Source of the DNA: Bacteroidia bacterium
Lineage (GTDB): Bacteria; Bacteroidota; Bacteroidia; SpSt-205
DNA: 64,000 bases
Assembly (NCBI GenBank): GCA_025059535.1
Contig: JANXCX010000024.1
Span: 211,425-275,424 of the forward strand
Direction of reading: 5' to 3'
Part shown: in pieces, positions 50,404 through 59,020 of the stretch
How positions within the stretch are numbered: position 1 is the stretch's first letter
How the letters are laid out: each line of letters starts with the position of its first letter
Translations under genes and position numbers: made by a program
Notes under the pieces: generated by a model
Databases searched by the model: none
What the model saw: only the letters and a program-made list of their open reading frames with translations
Told to the model about the DNA's origin: nothing

Positions 50404-50784
50404 ATGCTATTTCCTGAGGATCTGCGCTACACGTCCGAGCATGAATGGCTACGCCTCCTCTCAGAGGATGAGGCGCTTGTAGGCATTACTGATTACGCCC
50501 AGTCCCAGCTGGGGGATATCGTATATGTAGATATCCCTACCGTGGGCCAGCGCTTGCCCGCTGGCGCCGTGTTTGGCACCGTAGAAGCCGTCAAAACCGT
50601 ATCGGACCTCTACCTCCCCGTAAGCGGGACCATCTTAGAGAAAAATCCCCTCCTAGAACAGCACCCCGAGAAGGTAAATCAAGACCCTTATGGCGAAGGG
50701 TGGATGATTAAAATGAAGGTAGAATCGCCGCAGGAGCTGGATCAGCTCTTAGGAGCCGAGGCCTATCGCGCCCTGGTGGAGTAA
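50404..50784 (+). CDS. gcvH: Glycine cleavage system H protein
   Basis: Lipoyl carrier shuttling the methylamine group among the P, T and L proteins of glycine cleavage. 126 aa, the usual size. The lipoylated lysine is K64 in GTVEAVKTVSDLYLP, preceded by GITDYAQSQLGDIVYVD. The other glycine-cleavage genes are not in the window. It may also serve lipoate relay in this lineage. Own -7 box; convergent with the CDGSH gene. Confidence 0.95.
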   Translation: MLFPEDLRYTSEHEWLRLLSEDEALVGITDYAQSQLGDIVYVDIPTVGQRLPAGAVFGTVEAVKTVSDLYLPVSGTILEKNPLLEQHPEKVNQDPYGEGWMIKMKVESPQELDQLLGAEAYRALVE

Positions 50785-50796
50785 AGGACAGCTGGG

Positions 50797-51036
50797 CTAA
50801 GGCGAGAGGGATTTGTGCGTGCCATCACAAAAGGGAGGGTTTTTAGTATGCTTGCAGCCGCATAGCCAGACTTTTTTAGGCTCATTCAGGGTGAAACGCT
50901 GCGGCGTTAGGCCCGTACCCCGGTGGCTGCCATCACAGAAAGGCTGATTGGCGCTACGCCCGCACGCACACCAGAAGTAGGTTCCTGCAGCTAGCTCGAG
51001 GCCATAAGGTGCCCGCTGAGGTATGAGAGGCTCCAT
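50797..51036 (-). CDS. Double CDGSH iron-sulphur domain protein
   Basis: A 79-aa protein made of two CDGSH [2Fe-2S] modules: CACGRSANQPFCDGSH and CGCKHTKNPPFCDGTH. Each holds the three Cys and one His ligand set of mitoNEET-like proteins. I start it at ATG 51036, just before EPLIPQRAPYGLEL. A near-match -7 box (TACTTTTA) ends 4 bases upstream, and the longer frame to 51141 would run through the promoter of the divergent gene. Role in redox or iron handling is likely but unspecified. Confidence 0.88.
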   Translation of the reverse strand: MEPLIPQRAPYGLELAAGTYFWCACGRSANQPFCDGSHRGTGLTPQRFTLNEPKKVWLCGCKHTKNPPFCDGTHKSLSP

Positions 51037-51040
51037 AGGG

Positions 51041-51048
51041 TAAAAGTA
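51041..51048 (-). promoter_or_regulatory. -7-like box TACTTTTA, CDGSH gene
   Basis: One mismatch (final A) on the minus strand, ending 4 bases before the ATG at 51036. Confidence 0.4.
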
Positions 51049-51078
51049 GAGCTTTAGTTTGGTCCCCTCAAAGGCCTG

Positions 51079-51086
51079 TAGATTTG
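51079..51086 (+). promoter_or_regulatory. -7 box TAGATTTG, M23 peptidase gene
   Basis: Perfect match ending 4 bases before the ATG at 51091; divergent from the CDGSH promoter with 30 bp between boxes. Confidence 0.6.
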
Positions 51087-51090
51087 CCCT

Positions 51091-51825
51091 ATGAGACCCT
51101 TCAGCCGGCGGCTGAGCGATTTGTTTTTCGGCTCCTATCACCTCCTTTGGCTAAGTAGTAAAGGCATGGCGCACTGGGAGATACGCCTGCCGGGCCTTGT
51201 ATGGATCATTGTCTGGCTAGGCTTGGCGGGACTCATCTGGTTGGCGTTTGCCTTCACGCCCCTAAAGTACACCCTGCCAGGCTATCCGACGCGCGCCTTT
51301 AGGCAGAAGTATATCCAACTTTTAGAGCGCGTAGAACAGCTGGAGCAGCGCGTACAGCAGCACCTTTTGCTGGTGGAGGAGCTGCGCCGGCTTCAGCCGA
51401 TTGCGCGCCGGGAGCCGCCCTTCCAGGGCTTACCTCTCGTCCCTACCCTCCAATCTGGCGAGTACATGCTACCTATAGAAGGCCAGATAAGCCGCCGCTT
51501 CCACGCTGGACAGGAACATTGGGGCGTGGATATTACCTGTAACGCCGGCGAGCCTGTATTAGCGATGGCCGAGGGCACAGTAATCTTCGCCGAATATTCC
51601 TACCAAAGCGGGTATGTGATTGCGCTGCAGCATCCTAATGGTCTGGTTTCCTTTTACAAGCATAATAGCCGCCTTATGCGCCGGCTAGGCGAGAAGGTAC
51701 GACAGGGAGAAGTTTTAGCCTTATCCGGGGGATTGGGCGCCTATTCCTCAGGCCCGCACCTGCACATAGAAACCTGGATGGGCGGTAAAGCCATAGACCC
51801 CCTCAAGCTACTGGCCTACGAATAG
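51091..51825 (+). CDS. M23-family metallopeptidase, membrane-anchored
   Basis: A 244-aa cell-wall peptidase. A basic cytoplasmic start, one membrane helix (about 34-52) and a coiled coil (about 70-95) precede a LytM/M23 zinc domain. The zinc ligands are in RRFHAGQEHWGVDI and HLHIETW (HxH motif), with GYVIALQHPNGLVSFYKH between them. All ligands seem present, so it may be an active DD-endopeptidase for peptidoglycan remodelling rather than an EnvC-like activator. Its 3' end abuts the convergent TonB receptor gene. Confidence 0.88.
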   Translation: MRPFSRRLSDLFFGSYHLLWLSSKGMAHWEIRLPGLVWIIVWLGLAGLIWLAFAFTPLKYTLPGYPTRAFRQKYIQLLERVEQLEQRVQQHLLLVEELRRLQPIARREPPFQGLPLVPTLQSGEYMLPIEGQISRRFHAGQEHWGVDITCNAGEPVLAMAEGTVIFAEYSYQSGYVIALQHPNGLVSFYKHNSRLMRRLGEKVRQGEVLALSGGLGAYSSGPHLHIETWMGGKAIDPLKLLAYE

Positions 51826-54009
51826 CTAAAAGAAGTCGTATTGAAGTAGCAGCTTTATCTGCAGGCCCGGCTGATGGGCAAAAAAACGTGTTAGGTCTGG
51901 GTAGGCCCGATAGGGGGTGTTGAGGAGGTTTTCGGCTAGTAGCCCTATGCGCCAGCGTGGGCTTAGGAGATATACTTCGGCCTCTAGCAGGCCATACCCG
52001 GGCGGAGGTGGGAGGTATTCGCCGCGGGGGTGGAAACGGGTCTGTTGGAGAACCTGCCGCCAGCGCAGCTGCGCTTCCCATCTTTGGTGCTTATAGAGGG
52101 CGGCCGTAATGAGAACGGGGGGAGGAAAGAGCGGCATGGGCACCCACTGGCCACGGAGCTCGCGCACTTCACCCCACAGGTAGGCGCCCTGCACCATCCA
52201 TTCCCAATGGGCACTCAACGGCACGCGCCAGCGCCCGCTGAAAACAACCCAGCGCGCTGGCCCCTGCCGATATAACAAAGGCAATGCCGCCCCACGCACG
52301 GAAGATATCGGTTCGTCTAGAACGCCATAGACGAAGTCAGGACTATAAAAGAGGGTAAGGTAGAGCTCAAGGAGGCGGCGCGTGTAAGTGGTGCGCAGGG
52401 CCAAGAGGTTTTCTGGCCGCAGGGCCGGCTCGCCAAAAAAGAACGCTGCTTGGGACTGATGAAAACCATATGCATACATCTCTGCCACATTAGGGGCACG
52501 GCGCAAAAAGGCTGCCTGCAAATTCAGGCTCTGGTTTTTTCCTTTCCAACTTCGGCGCACTTCCAGCGCCCAGGGCCAAAAAATCCGGGCCGTATCGTGG
52601 GGAAAGAGGTTGTCCTTATGGACGGCCCGAAAAAAGGCATACCCTAGCGGCTCAACCCTTCCGCCTATCTCCCATCCGAAGCGGTTCCACAGGAGGAAAA
52701 ACCCACCCTGAAGCCGCCTATAATTAGGAACGAAATAGATGTACTGGCGGTAATTCCGTTGATGCTCAAAAAATAGGCCGGCTTTTAGGGTACCGGCTTC
52801 TAGTCCCAGCTCGGCTCGGTAGGTGGTAAGCTGGAGGTCTAAGGCTACTCCGCTTAGGGCATTTGAAAGGCTGGGCGCGTCGTATTCGCGGCGCCGATTG
52901 AACTGGCGGCCCAAAAGTAGGGTAATCATAACCTTTGGTGAAAGCGCATGCGCTAAGTACAGCGAGGCCAATTCATGCACTACGGTTTGGAAGGGGGGAC
53001 GCAGGGGGTAGCTGAACTCCGACCCCACCCGGGGCGTACCAAGGTTTATAGCCTGGATAAAATCGCTAAGGTTACCAACTTGCATGCCTCGGTAAATGCC
53101 GATTTGGGCGTTGTAGAGCGCGTAAAAGAAGCGCCAAGAGGTACGTTCCCAGAGGCGTTCTAGGGTAGCACTGAGGTGGGCCTGGGCGGCGGCGGTACCA
53201 GTGAGAAAGTAGCGGGGCGTCTGGAGGGTGCCCAGGCGGAGGAGCGTACCTTGGGTGCGGTAGCCCCAGTTTTGCCAGCGGCCTTGGAGGCGCGCGCTGG
53301 CAAAACCTCCGCGACCATTCCAAAGTAAGCCCGAAAGGAAACGCCCCTGCTTAGGGGGTAGCTGGCTTAGGCTCGGGACAGGCAGGCGAATAACCCCTCC
53401 TATAGCCTCGCACCCATGCCGCACCGGCGAAGGGCCTGGCTCTACTATGACCTCTTCGCTACTGAGCGGGTCCAGTTCGGGCGGGTGCTCCTCGCCCCAC
53501 TGCTGCGAAGCTAAAGGCAAGCCGCCCTCCCAGTAAGCCAGACGCGTACCGCGCAGCCCCTCCAGTATGGGTTTCTGGATAAGGGGGCCAGCCTGTATCT
53601 GCCATGCACAAGGGAGGGTTTGCAGCACGCCTACTAATCCCTTTTCCAAACTTCGCCCAGCCAGCACCGACGGAATAGTAACCCCCATGGAGTCCTGGCG
53701 TGCCTCTATAACGACGGGACTAAGCTGCCGAGAGATACTTCCCAATTCAATAAGGCGACTGGGTATAGCCACAAGGGTATCTAGGACTAATTCACCCTTC
53801 CACCACACTTGCAGCCGATGCTTTCCTGGGCAGAGGCCCTCCTGACGAAAAAAACCGTTGGTATCCGCTTGCACCCAGAGGCTTTCGGGCAAAGTATATA
53901 GCTGAGCCTGAGGCCAGGGCCCTTTAGCTCTTAGCACTTCCGTGCAGAGAGGCCGCTGAGAAAAAGCGAGGCTAGCCAGGAGACAAGCTACAATGTTGCG
54001 GCAAGCCAT
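51826..54009 (-). CDS. TonB-dependent outer-membrane receptor
   Basis: A 727-aa receptor. It has a signal peptide, then a carboxypeptidase-regulatory-like domain (about 25-90, with ADTNGFFRQEGLCPGKHRL), a plug (about 105-215, with GLRGTRLAYWEGG and GGVIRLPV) and a 22-strand-type barrel ending in the terminal aromatic KLLLQYDFF. Ligand unknown. No SusD-like partner is next to it, so it is more likely for a metal chelate or vitamin than for glycans. A near-match -7 box CAATTTTG ends 4 bases upstream. Confidence 0.88.
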   Translation of the reverse strand: MACRNIVACLLASLAFSQRPLCTEVLRAKGPWPQAQLYTLPESLWVQADTNGFFRQEGLCPGKHRLQVWWKGELVLDTLVAIPSRLIELGSISRQLSPVVIEARQDSMGVTIPSVLAGRSLEKGLVGVLQTLPCAWQIQAGPLIQKPILEGLRGTRLAYWEGGLPLASQQWGEEHPPELDPLSSEEVIVEPGPSPVRHGCEAIGGVIRLPVPSLSQLPPKQGRFLSGLLWNGRGGFASARLQGRWQNWGYRTQGTLLRLGTLQTPRYFLTGTAAAQAHLSATLERLWERTSWRFFYALYNAQIGIYRGMQVGNLSDFIQAINLGTPRVGSEFSYPLRPPFQTVVHELASLYLAHALSPKVMITLLLGRQFNRRREYDAPSLSNALSGVALDLQLTTYRAELGLEAGTLKAGLFFEHQRNYRQYIYFVPNYRRLQGGFFLLWNRFGWEIGGRVEPLGYAFFRAVHKDNLFPHDTARIFWPWALEVRRSWKGKNQSLNLQAAFLRRAPNVAEMYAYGFHQSQAAFFFGEPALRPENLLALRTTYTRRLLELYLTLFYSPDFVYGVLDEPISSVRGAALPLLYRQGPARWVVFSGRWRVPLSAHWEWMVQGAYLWGEVRELRGQWVPMPLFPPPVLITAALYKHQRWEAQLRWRQVLQQTRFHPRGEYLPPPPGYGLLEAEVYLLSPRWRIGLLAENLLNTPYRAYPDLTRFFAHQPGLQIKLLLQYDFF

Positions 54010-54013
54010 CGCG

Positions 54014-54021
54014 CAAAATTG
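54014..54021 (-). promoter_or_regulatory. -7-like box CAATTTTG, TonB receptor gene
   Basis: One mismatch at the first base, minus strand, ending 4 bases before the ATG at 54009. Confidence 0.3.
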
Positions 54022-54043
54022 CGCCGCGTACTGTCATTCTAAT

Positions 54044-54051
54044 TACCTTTG
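54044..54051 (+). promoter_or_regulatory. -7 box TACCTTTG, tRNA-Thr
   Basis: Perfect match ending 7 bases before the first base of tRNA-Thr, so the primary transcript has almost no 5' extension. Confidence 0.6.
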
Positions 54052-54058
54052 TAGGCGT

Positions 54059-54130
<72 letters not shown>

Positions 54131-54137
54131 CATCGCA

Positions 54138-54749
54138 ATGGGCATGCGGTACGGTTTTTTGGCCGTTTTGGGCTTCTCTCTCTGGGCGCAGGTGCGCATT
54201 GGTATCGTAGCCGCTCCCCAAGCTACCACGGCTAAGGGGGAAATGGACAAGGACTATGTAGTCGTAGGGGTAGCTACGGGCGTTACGGGTGAGATGCCCT
54301 TTGCGGAGCGCGCCGCCGTGGGTATGGATATCTTGGCTTCCTTTGCCGGCTGGAAACAAGAAGAATATACCCACATCCAGACAGCTCCCCGCTCCGAACA
54401 CCGCTTTAGTACCCTTCAGGTGCCTTTGTATGTACGAGCTCAGTGGCTGCCTTTTACGGAGACCGCTGGCTTGACTGCCGTAGTAGGCCTACAGTCGGAT
54501 ATCCTCCTCAGCGCTCGGCAAAAGATAGAGGGTAGCCGCTTTGTTCGGAACACCACCTCCTACAGTCGGTTTGCGGGCTCTCTCTTAGCCGGATTAGGGT
54601 TTTCTTATGAGAGCCCGGCGACGGTGGTCACCGTGGATCTAAGAACGGCCTACAGCTTCATCAACATCAAGCAACCTAAGCAAGGGCGCATAAATCCTGC
54701 CTGGTTCATCTTGCGGATAGGGATTTACTTTGGGTCTGGAGGGATGTGA
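54138..54749 (+). CDS. Small exported beta-barrel-like protein
   Basis: A 203-aa protein with a signal peptide ([14 protein letters not shown]) and alternating strands ending in [14 protein letters not shown], consistent with a small outer-membrane barrel. ATG 54138 or 54144 are both possible. It starts only 7 bases after tRNA-Thr, so the mRNA 5' end is probably made by tRNA processing. It interrupts the conserved tRNA-tuf-tRNA-secE cluster and is unusual there. No homologue recognised. Confidence 0.6.
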   Translation: MGMRYGFLAVLGFSLWAQVRIGIVAAPQATTAKGEMDKDYVVVGVATGVTGEMPFAERAAVGMDILASFAGWKQEEYTHIQTAPRSEHRFSTLQVPLYVRAQWLPFTETAGLTAVVGLQSDILLSARQKIEGSRFVRNTTSYSRFAGSLLAGLGFSYESPATVVTVDLRTAYSFINIKQPKQGRINPAWFILRIGIYFGSGGM

Positions 54750-54767
54750 GGTTCGGTTGAATTTTTC

Positions 54768-54775
54768 TACCTTTG
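54768..54775 (+). promoter_or_regulatory. -7 box TACCTTTG, tuf
   Basis: Perfect match 83 bases before the tuf ATG. The predicted transcript start, near 54780, lies about 7 bases before the tRNA-like element. Confidence 0.6.
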
Positions 54776-54786
54776 CCCTGCTTTCG

Positions 54787-54855
54787 GCCACCCGTGCTCG
54801 GGGGAGCGCCTCTGCTGCGTCAGAGGAAAGACCGGTTCGACTCCGGGGTGTGGCA
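54787..54855 (+). other. tRNA-like (degenerate tRNA) element in the tuf leader
   Basis: 69 bases that fold like a tRNA. The acceptor GCCACCC pairs with GTGTGGC (six of seven pairs). The D stem is GCTC/GAGC with only a 4-base loop. The anticodon-like stem CCTCT/AGAGG has an 8-base loop. The T arm is ACCGG-TTCGACT-CCGGG (four of five pairs), with a perfect GGTTCGACTCC consensus, and the discriminator-like base is A. The tiny D loop and wrong anticodon-loop size argue against decoding. Its 3' end is 3 bases before the tuf ATG. It could be a relic of a tRNA once preceding tuf, a processing signal, or an EF-Tu-binding leader. Confidence 0.55.
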
Positions 54856-54858
54856 CTT

Positions 54859-56046
54859 ATGGCCAAAGAGGTTTTCGTCCGCGACAAAGAGCATGTGAAT
54901 GTCGGAACTATTGGGCACGTGGATCATGGAAAGACTACCCTTACGGCCGCCATTACAAAAGTCCTTTCTAAGAAGGGGCTGGCCCAAGAGCGTACTTATG
55001 AATCCATAGACAGTGCGCCAGAAGAAAGGGAGCGCGGGATTACTATAAACACGGCGCATGTTGAGTACAATAGCGAAAAGCGGCATTATGCTCACATAGA
55101 CTGCCCAGGACATGCCGACTATGTGAAAAACATGGTTACGGGGGCTGCCCAAATGGATGCGGCTATTCTGGTGGTAGCGGCTACGGATGGCCCTAAAGCC
55201 CAAACGCGCGAGCATATTCTCCTCGCCCGTCAAGTAGGCGTGCCCTATATTGTAGTATTTCTCAATAAAGTGGATGCCGTAGATGATGAGGAGCTCTTAG
55301 AGCTGGCGGAAATGGAGATTCGGGACCTGCTTAACTTCTACGGCTATCCCGGCGATACTACCCCCATCATTCGCGGCTCCGCCCTGGGGGCCCTCAACGG
55401 CGATCCAAAATGGGAAAAAAAGGTATTGGAGCTCATCGAGACCTTAGATACCTACATCCCCACCCCACCGCGCATTATAGATAAGCCTTTCCTCATGCCC
55501 ATAGAGGATGTAGTTTCTATCACTGGGCGCGGGACGGTGGTCACTGGACGCATTGAACGAGGGCGCATCCGACTAAATGACCCGGTAGATATCGTAGGCC
55601 TGCGCGAGGAGAAACTCACCTCTGTGGTGACGGGCATAGAGATGTTTCGCAAGATTTTGGAAGAAGGTCAGGCGGGCGATAACGTAGGTCTTCTGTTGCG
55701 CGGCATTGAGAAGGATCAGGTGCGTCGCGGGATGGTGGTCTGTGCGCCCAATAGCGTTACCCCTCATAAGAAGTTCAAAGCCGAGGTATATATACTTACC
55801 AAGGAAGAAGGGGGGCGCCATACGCCTTTCACCAGTAATTACCGGCCTCAGTTTTTCTTCCGCACCGCCGATGTGACGGGTACAATCAAGCTGCCTCCCG
55901 AAGTGCCTATGGTAATGCCAGGCGACAATGTAAGCATAGAGGTAGAACTCATCTATCCTATTGCGATGGAGAAAAACCTCCGCTTCGCCATACGCGAGGG
56001 GGGGCGTACAATAGGGGCTGGGCAAGTTACCGAAATTTTGGACTAA
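54859..56046 (+). CDS. tuf: Elongation factor Tu
   Basis: GTPase that brings aminoacyl-tRNA to the ribosome, 395 aa. It starts [21 protein letters not shown]1 is GHVDHGKT, followed by G2 [10 protein letters not shown]3 [12 protein letters not shown] and G4 FLNKVD. Domains 2 and 3 are complete, ending [19 protein letters not shown]. The upstream frame is open to 54730, but ATG 54859 is the family start. The leader carries a tRNA-like element. Its TAA stop is overlapped by the -7 box of tRNA-Trp. Confidence 0.97.
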   Translation: MAKEVFVRDKEHVNVGTIGHVDHGKTTLTAAITKVLSKKGLAQERTYESIDSAPEERERGITINTAHVEYNSEKRHYAHIDCPGHADYVKNMVTGAAQMDAAILVVAATDGPKAQTREHILLARQVGVPYIVVFLNKVDAVDDEELLELAEMEIRDLLNFYGYPGDTTPIIRGSALGALNGDPKWEKKVLELIETLDTYIPTPPRIIDKPFLMPIEDVVSITGRGTVVTGRIERGRIRLNDPVDIVGLREEKLTSVVTGIEMFRKILEEGQAGDNVGLLLRGIEKDQVRRGMVVCAPNSVTPHKKFKAEVYILTKEEGGRHTPFTSNYRPQFFFRTADVTGTIKLPPEVPMVMPGDNVSIEVELIYPIAMEKNLRFAIREGGRTIGAGQVTEILD

Positions 56047-56051
56047 ATTTG
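56044..56051 (+). promoter_or_regulatory. -7 box TAAATTTG, tRNA-Trp; overlaps tuf stop
   Basis: Perfect match whose first three bases are the tuf TAA stop codon. It ends 9 bases before tRNA-Trp and would drive the tRNA-secE-nusG-rpl transcript. Confidence 0.5.
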
Positions 56052-56060
56052 CCGGCCTAC

Positions 56061-56133
<73 letters not shown>

Positions 56134-56136
56134 CAC

Positions 56137-56331
56137 ATGCGCGCTAAGCTGCTGCGCCTGTGGAAAGAATACACTACGGAGTGGCGCGAAAAGGTGGAAT
56201 GGCCCTCGTGGGCCCACCTTTTCAACACCACCGTCACCGTGCTGGTGGGGAGCTTCCTCATCGCCATTGTAATAGGTCTGATAGATTTGGTATTCAGTAC
56301 AATTATGCGCGGCCTTTATTCCCTTTTCTGA
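56137..56331 (+). CDS. secE: Preprotein translocase subunit SecE
   Basis: A 64-aa single-helix subunit of the SecYEG translocon. The conserved EYTTEWREKVEWPSW amphipathic segment precedes the membrane helix (about 35-56). ATG 56137 is the only start that fits the family; an earlier one at 56107 lies inside tRNA-Trp. With the ATG 3 bases from the tRNA 3' end there is no room for a ribosome-binding site. Followed by nusG after 4 bases. Confidence 0.93.
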   Translation: MRAKLLRLWKEYTTEWREKVEWPSWAHLFNTTVTVLVGSFLIAIVIGLIDLVFSTIMRGLYSLF

Positions 56332-56335
56332 GTTC

Positions 56336-56884
56336 ATGAGCTGGTATGCCCTAAAAGTGCGCTCCTCGCAGGAGAAAAAAATAGCCGACCGAATTCTTCA
56401 GGCCTTGCAAAAAGCGGGGGTCTCACACTGGGTACGGGATATTCTTGTGCCGATGGAGCGCGTGCTTGAGGCGCGCAAAGGCGGCAAAAAGCGGGAAAAA
56501 GACAAAATCTTTATGCCAGGCTATCTTTTTCTGGATATAGCCTCGGAGGAAGTGCTGCCTGAGCTCATGACCTTAGTGCGTAGTGTGCCGGATGTACTTT
56601 ACTTCGTTTCACCTGCACGGCGCGCTGCACCTGTGCCCCTAAGCGAGAGTGAAATTCAGCCTATCCTCCAACGCGTGCGGGCTAGCGCCACCGCTCCCAT
56701 AGACGCTACCCAATCGTTTGAGGTAGGCCAGCTCGTGCGTATTATAGAAGGGCCTTTCAAAGACTTTGAAGGCTATGTGGCTGAGGTGTATCCGGAAAAG
56801 CAGCGCATCCAAGTGCGCGTACGGATCTTCAATCGCGAAACTCCTGTAGAACTCCCTTATTCCCAAGCTGAGAAAAGATCATGA
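56336..56884 (+). CDS. nusG: Transcription antitermination factor NusG
   Basis: Binds RNA polymerase and couples it to ribosomes or Rho. The 182-aa protein has the NGN domain ([37 protein letters not shown]) and the KOW motif near the C-terminus ([18 protein letters not shown]). Its stop overlaps the rplK ATG. Confidence 0.96.
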   Translation: MSWYALKVRSSQEKKIADRILQALQKAGVSHWVRDILVPMERVLEARKGGKKREKDKIFMPGYLFLDIASEEVLPELMTLVRSVPDVLYFVSPARRAAPVPLSESEIQPILQRVRASATAPIDATQSFEVGQLVRIIEGPFKDFEGYVAEVYPEKQRIQVRVRIFNRETPVELPYSQAEKRS

Positions 56885-57309
56885 AAGAAGTAGCTGCTGT
56901 AGTCAAGCTGCAAATTAGAGGCGGACAGGCTAATCCCGCCCCTCCCATAGGCCCAGCCTTAGGGTCTAAGGGGGTAAATATCATGGAGTTTTGTAAGCAG
57001 TTCAACGCGCGCACGCAAGATCGCCCGGGCGAATTACTGCCCGTCATTGTAACCGTTTATAAGGATAAGTCGTTTGAATTTATTATCAAGACGCCCCCCG
57101 CCACCGAACTCCTCAAAAAAGCCGCCAAAATAGAGAAGGGCTCTGCCGAACCTAACCGCAAAAAAGTTGGTACGATTACATGGGCGCAGATTAGGGAAAT
57201 AGCAGCGAAGAAAATGCCCGACCTCAATTGCTATACCTTAGAGGCTGCCATGCGCATGATAGCCGGAACGGCGCGCAGTTTAGGGTTAGTTATCCAAGGG
57301 GAGAATTGA
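56881..57309 (+). CDS. rplK: 50S ribosomal protein L11
   Basis: 142 aa. The N-terminal domain has [20 protein letters not shown], the C-terminal RNA-binding domain [14 protein letters not shown] and the C-terminal [13 protein letters not shown]. Binds the GTPase-centre rRNA. Coupled to nusG by ATGA; 1 base before rplA. Confidence 0.97.
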   Translation: MKEVAAVVKLQIRGGQANPAPPIGPALGSKGVNIMEFCKQFNARTQDRPGELLPVIVTVYKDKSFEFIIKTPPATELLKKAAKIEKGSAEPNRKKVGTITWAQIREIAAKKMPDLNCYTLEAAMRMIAGTARSLGLVIQGEN

Positions 57310-57310
57310 G

Positions 57311-57997
57311 ATGGCCCGACGCGGAAAGAAGTATATCAACGCTCTAAAGCAGATAGAGAATCGCCTCTATGCGCTACCCGAGGCGATTGATACCCTAAAG
57401 CGCATCCGCTACGAGAAGTTTGATGCTACGTTTGAGCTGGCTATTGATTTGAACATAGACCCGCGCCAGGCTAATCAGCTTGTCCGCGGCACGGTCACCC
57501 TACCCCATGGTACGGGCCGAAGCGTGCGGGTGTTAGCCCTGGTAATGGCTGATAAGGAAAAAGAAGCCCTCCAAGCGGGTGCCGACTACGCGGGTCTAGA
57601 GAATTACATAACCCAAATTGAACAGGGTTGGCTGGAGTTTGACGTAGTGGTGTGCACCCCTGAGGTGATGCCTAAGGTGGCCCGGCTCGGGAAAATTCTC
57701 GGCCCGCGCGGCCTTATGCCCAATCCCAAAAGTGGTACCGTAGCCACCGATATCGCCCGCGCTATCCGCGAGGTCAAAGCGGGTAAAATTGAAATTCGCA
57801 ACGACAAAACGGGCGTTATCCACGTCCCTATCGGCAAAGCCTCTTTTGATACGCAAAAGCTCCGGGAGAATGCTATAGAAGTCCTGCGTACGGTGGAAGC
57901 CCTGCGCCCGACTGGCGTGAAGGGGAATTATATCCTCTCGGTGTATCTCTCCACTACCATGAGTCCCAGCATTCCCATAGACCGAAGCCGCCTATGA
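57311..57997 (+). CDS. rplA: 50S ribosomal protein L1
   Basis: 228 aa. L1 stalk protein and, in many bacteria, translational repressor of its own operon. Contains GKKYINALKQIENRLY near the start, ILGPRGLMPNPKSGTV in the second domain and GVIHVPIGKASFD. Overlaps rplJ by ATGA. Confidence 0.97.
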   Translation: MARRGKKYINALKQIENRLYALPEAIDTLKRIRYEKFDATFELAIDLNIDPRQANQLVRGTVTLPHGTGRSVRVLALVMADKEKEALQAGADYAGLENYITQIEQGWLEFDVVVCTPEVMPKVARLGKILGPRGLMPNPKSGTVATDIARAIREVKAGKIEIRNDKTGVIHVPIGKASFDTQKLRENAIEVLRTVEALRPTGVKGNYILSVYLSTTMSPSIPIDRSRL

Positions 57998-58527
57998 CCC
58001 GAAGCGAAAAAACCCAGCTTATCGCCGAGCTTACAGACTCTTTGAGTCAAGCGCAAGGGTTTTATCTTATCCAACCTGGCCCACTCAATGCGGCGGAGAC
58101 GCTGAACCTGCGCCGGCAGCTTTACGAAAAAGGCCTGCGCCTCCGCTTCGTAAAGAATACCCTTTTAGCCAAAGCCATAGAAAGGTGGGGAAGATGTGCT
58201 TTAGAGTCGTTTCATTCAGCTCTGCAGCAAAGCACCGCCCTAATTCTCTACCATGGCGATCCTAAAGTACCTGCCCAAGTCTTAGAAGATTTTCAAAAGA
58301 AGCTGGGCAAGCCCTTCCCCGTACTTAAAGCGGCCTATGTGGAGGATATGGTATTTGTAGGCGAGAGCGCGTTAGCCGAGCTAACCCGTATCAAATCCAA
58401 GCAGGAACTGCTGGCTGAGGTACTCAGCCAGCTCCAAGCTCCCCTGCACCGCCTCACCCAAAGCCTACAGCAGGCCGGCGCTACCCTACAGGGTATCCTG
58501 CAAGCCTTATCCGAACGCAAATCCTAA
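57994..58527 (+). CDS. rplJ: 50S ribosomal protein L10
   Basis: 177 aa. Anchors the L7/L12 stalk. The N-terminal RNA-binding domain has LNLRRQLYEKGLRLRFVKNTLLAKA-type features, in two parts: NLRRQLYEKGLRLRFVKNT and LLAKAIE. The C-terminal helix that holds L7/L12 dimers is present. 15 bp before rplL. Confidence 0.95.
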   Translation: MTRSEKTQLIAELTDSLSQAQGFYLIQPGPLNAAETLNLRRQLYEKGLRLRFVKNTLLAKAIERWGRCALESFHSALQQSTALILYHGDPKVPAQVLEDFQKKLGKPFPVLKAAYVEDMVFVGESALAELTRIKSKQELLAEVLSQLQAPLHRLTQSLQQAGATLQGILQALSERKS

Positions 58528-58542
58528 AAACTCCCTATACGT

Positions 58543-58932
58543 ATGGCTGACTTGAAAGCCTTAGCGGAAACGCTGGTAAATCTGACCGTGAAAGAGGTAA
58601 ATGAGCTAGCGGCTATCTTGGAGAAAGAATATGGTATTAAGCCCGTAGCCGCTGGACCCGTAGTAGTGGCGGCAGCTGGGCCGGCTACAGCGGCACCCGC
58701 CGAAGCGCCAGCTCCGACTAAAACGGAGTTTGATGTAATCCTCAAGGCTCCTGGTGAGCGCAAACTGGATGTGATTAAGGTCGTCAAAAATATCACCGGC
58801 CTAGGCCTCAAAGAGGCTAAGGAGCTCGTGGATAAAGCGCCTCAACCCATCAAGGAGAAAATATCCAAAGAAGAGGCGGAGCAAATTCGCCAACAGCTGG
58901 CTGAATTAGGAGCGGACGTTGAGGTCAAATAA
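58543..58932 (+). CDS. rplL: 50S ribosomal protein L7/L12
   Basis: 129 aa stalk protein that recruits translational GTPases. The N-terminal dimerisation helix [16 protein letters not shown] is followed by an Ala/Pro-rich hinge (about 38-60) and the C-terminal domain [20 protein letters not shown] with [13 protein letters not shown]. Followed by an 88-bp gap holding a hairpin before rpoB. Confidence 0.97.
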   Translation: MADLKALAETLVNLTVKEVNELAAILEKEYGIKPVAAGPVVVAAAGPATAAPAEAPAPTKTEFDVILKAPGERKLDVIKVVKNITGLGLKEAKELVDKAPQPIKEKISKEEAEQIRQQLAELGADVEVK

Positions 58933-58961
58933 GCCTTTCCACTTCTTACCCTCCTCCGCTC

Positions 58962-58988
58962 ACCTAGGCCGCTACTCGGCAGGTAGGT
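58962..58988 (+). terminator. Hairpin with T-rich tail between rplL and rpoB (attenuator?)
   Basis: Stem ACCTA and GCCG pairing with CGGC and TAGGT. A bulged G on one side and AGG on the other separate the two stems; the loop is CTACT. It is followed by the T-rich tattttgttta. The gap between rplL and rpoB is a classic site of partial termination or RNase III cleavage that lowers rpoBC output. Role here is inference. Confidence 0.45.
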
Positions 58989-59020
58989 TATTTTGTTTAT
59001 ACCTTGCCTAAGCCTAATCT

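Noticed and set aside
54787-54855. A normal, decoding tRNA before tuf
   Set aside because: The D loop has only 4 bases, the anticodon loop is 8 (or 6), and there are mismatches in acceptor and T stems; listed as tRNA-like instead.
54730-54858. Possible 43-residue N-terminal extension of EF-Tu
   Set aside because: The frame is open by chance; it would run through the promoter box and the tRNA-like element, and the conserved protein starts at [10 protein letters not shown].
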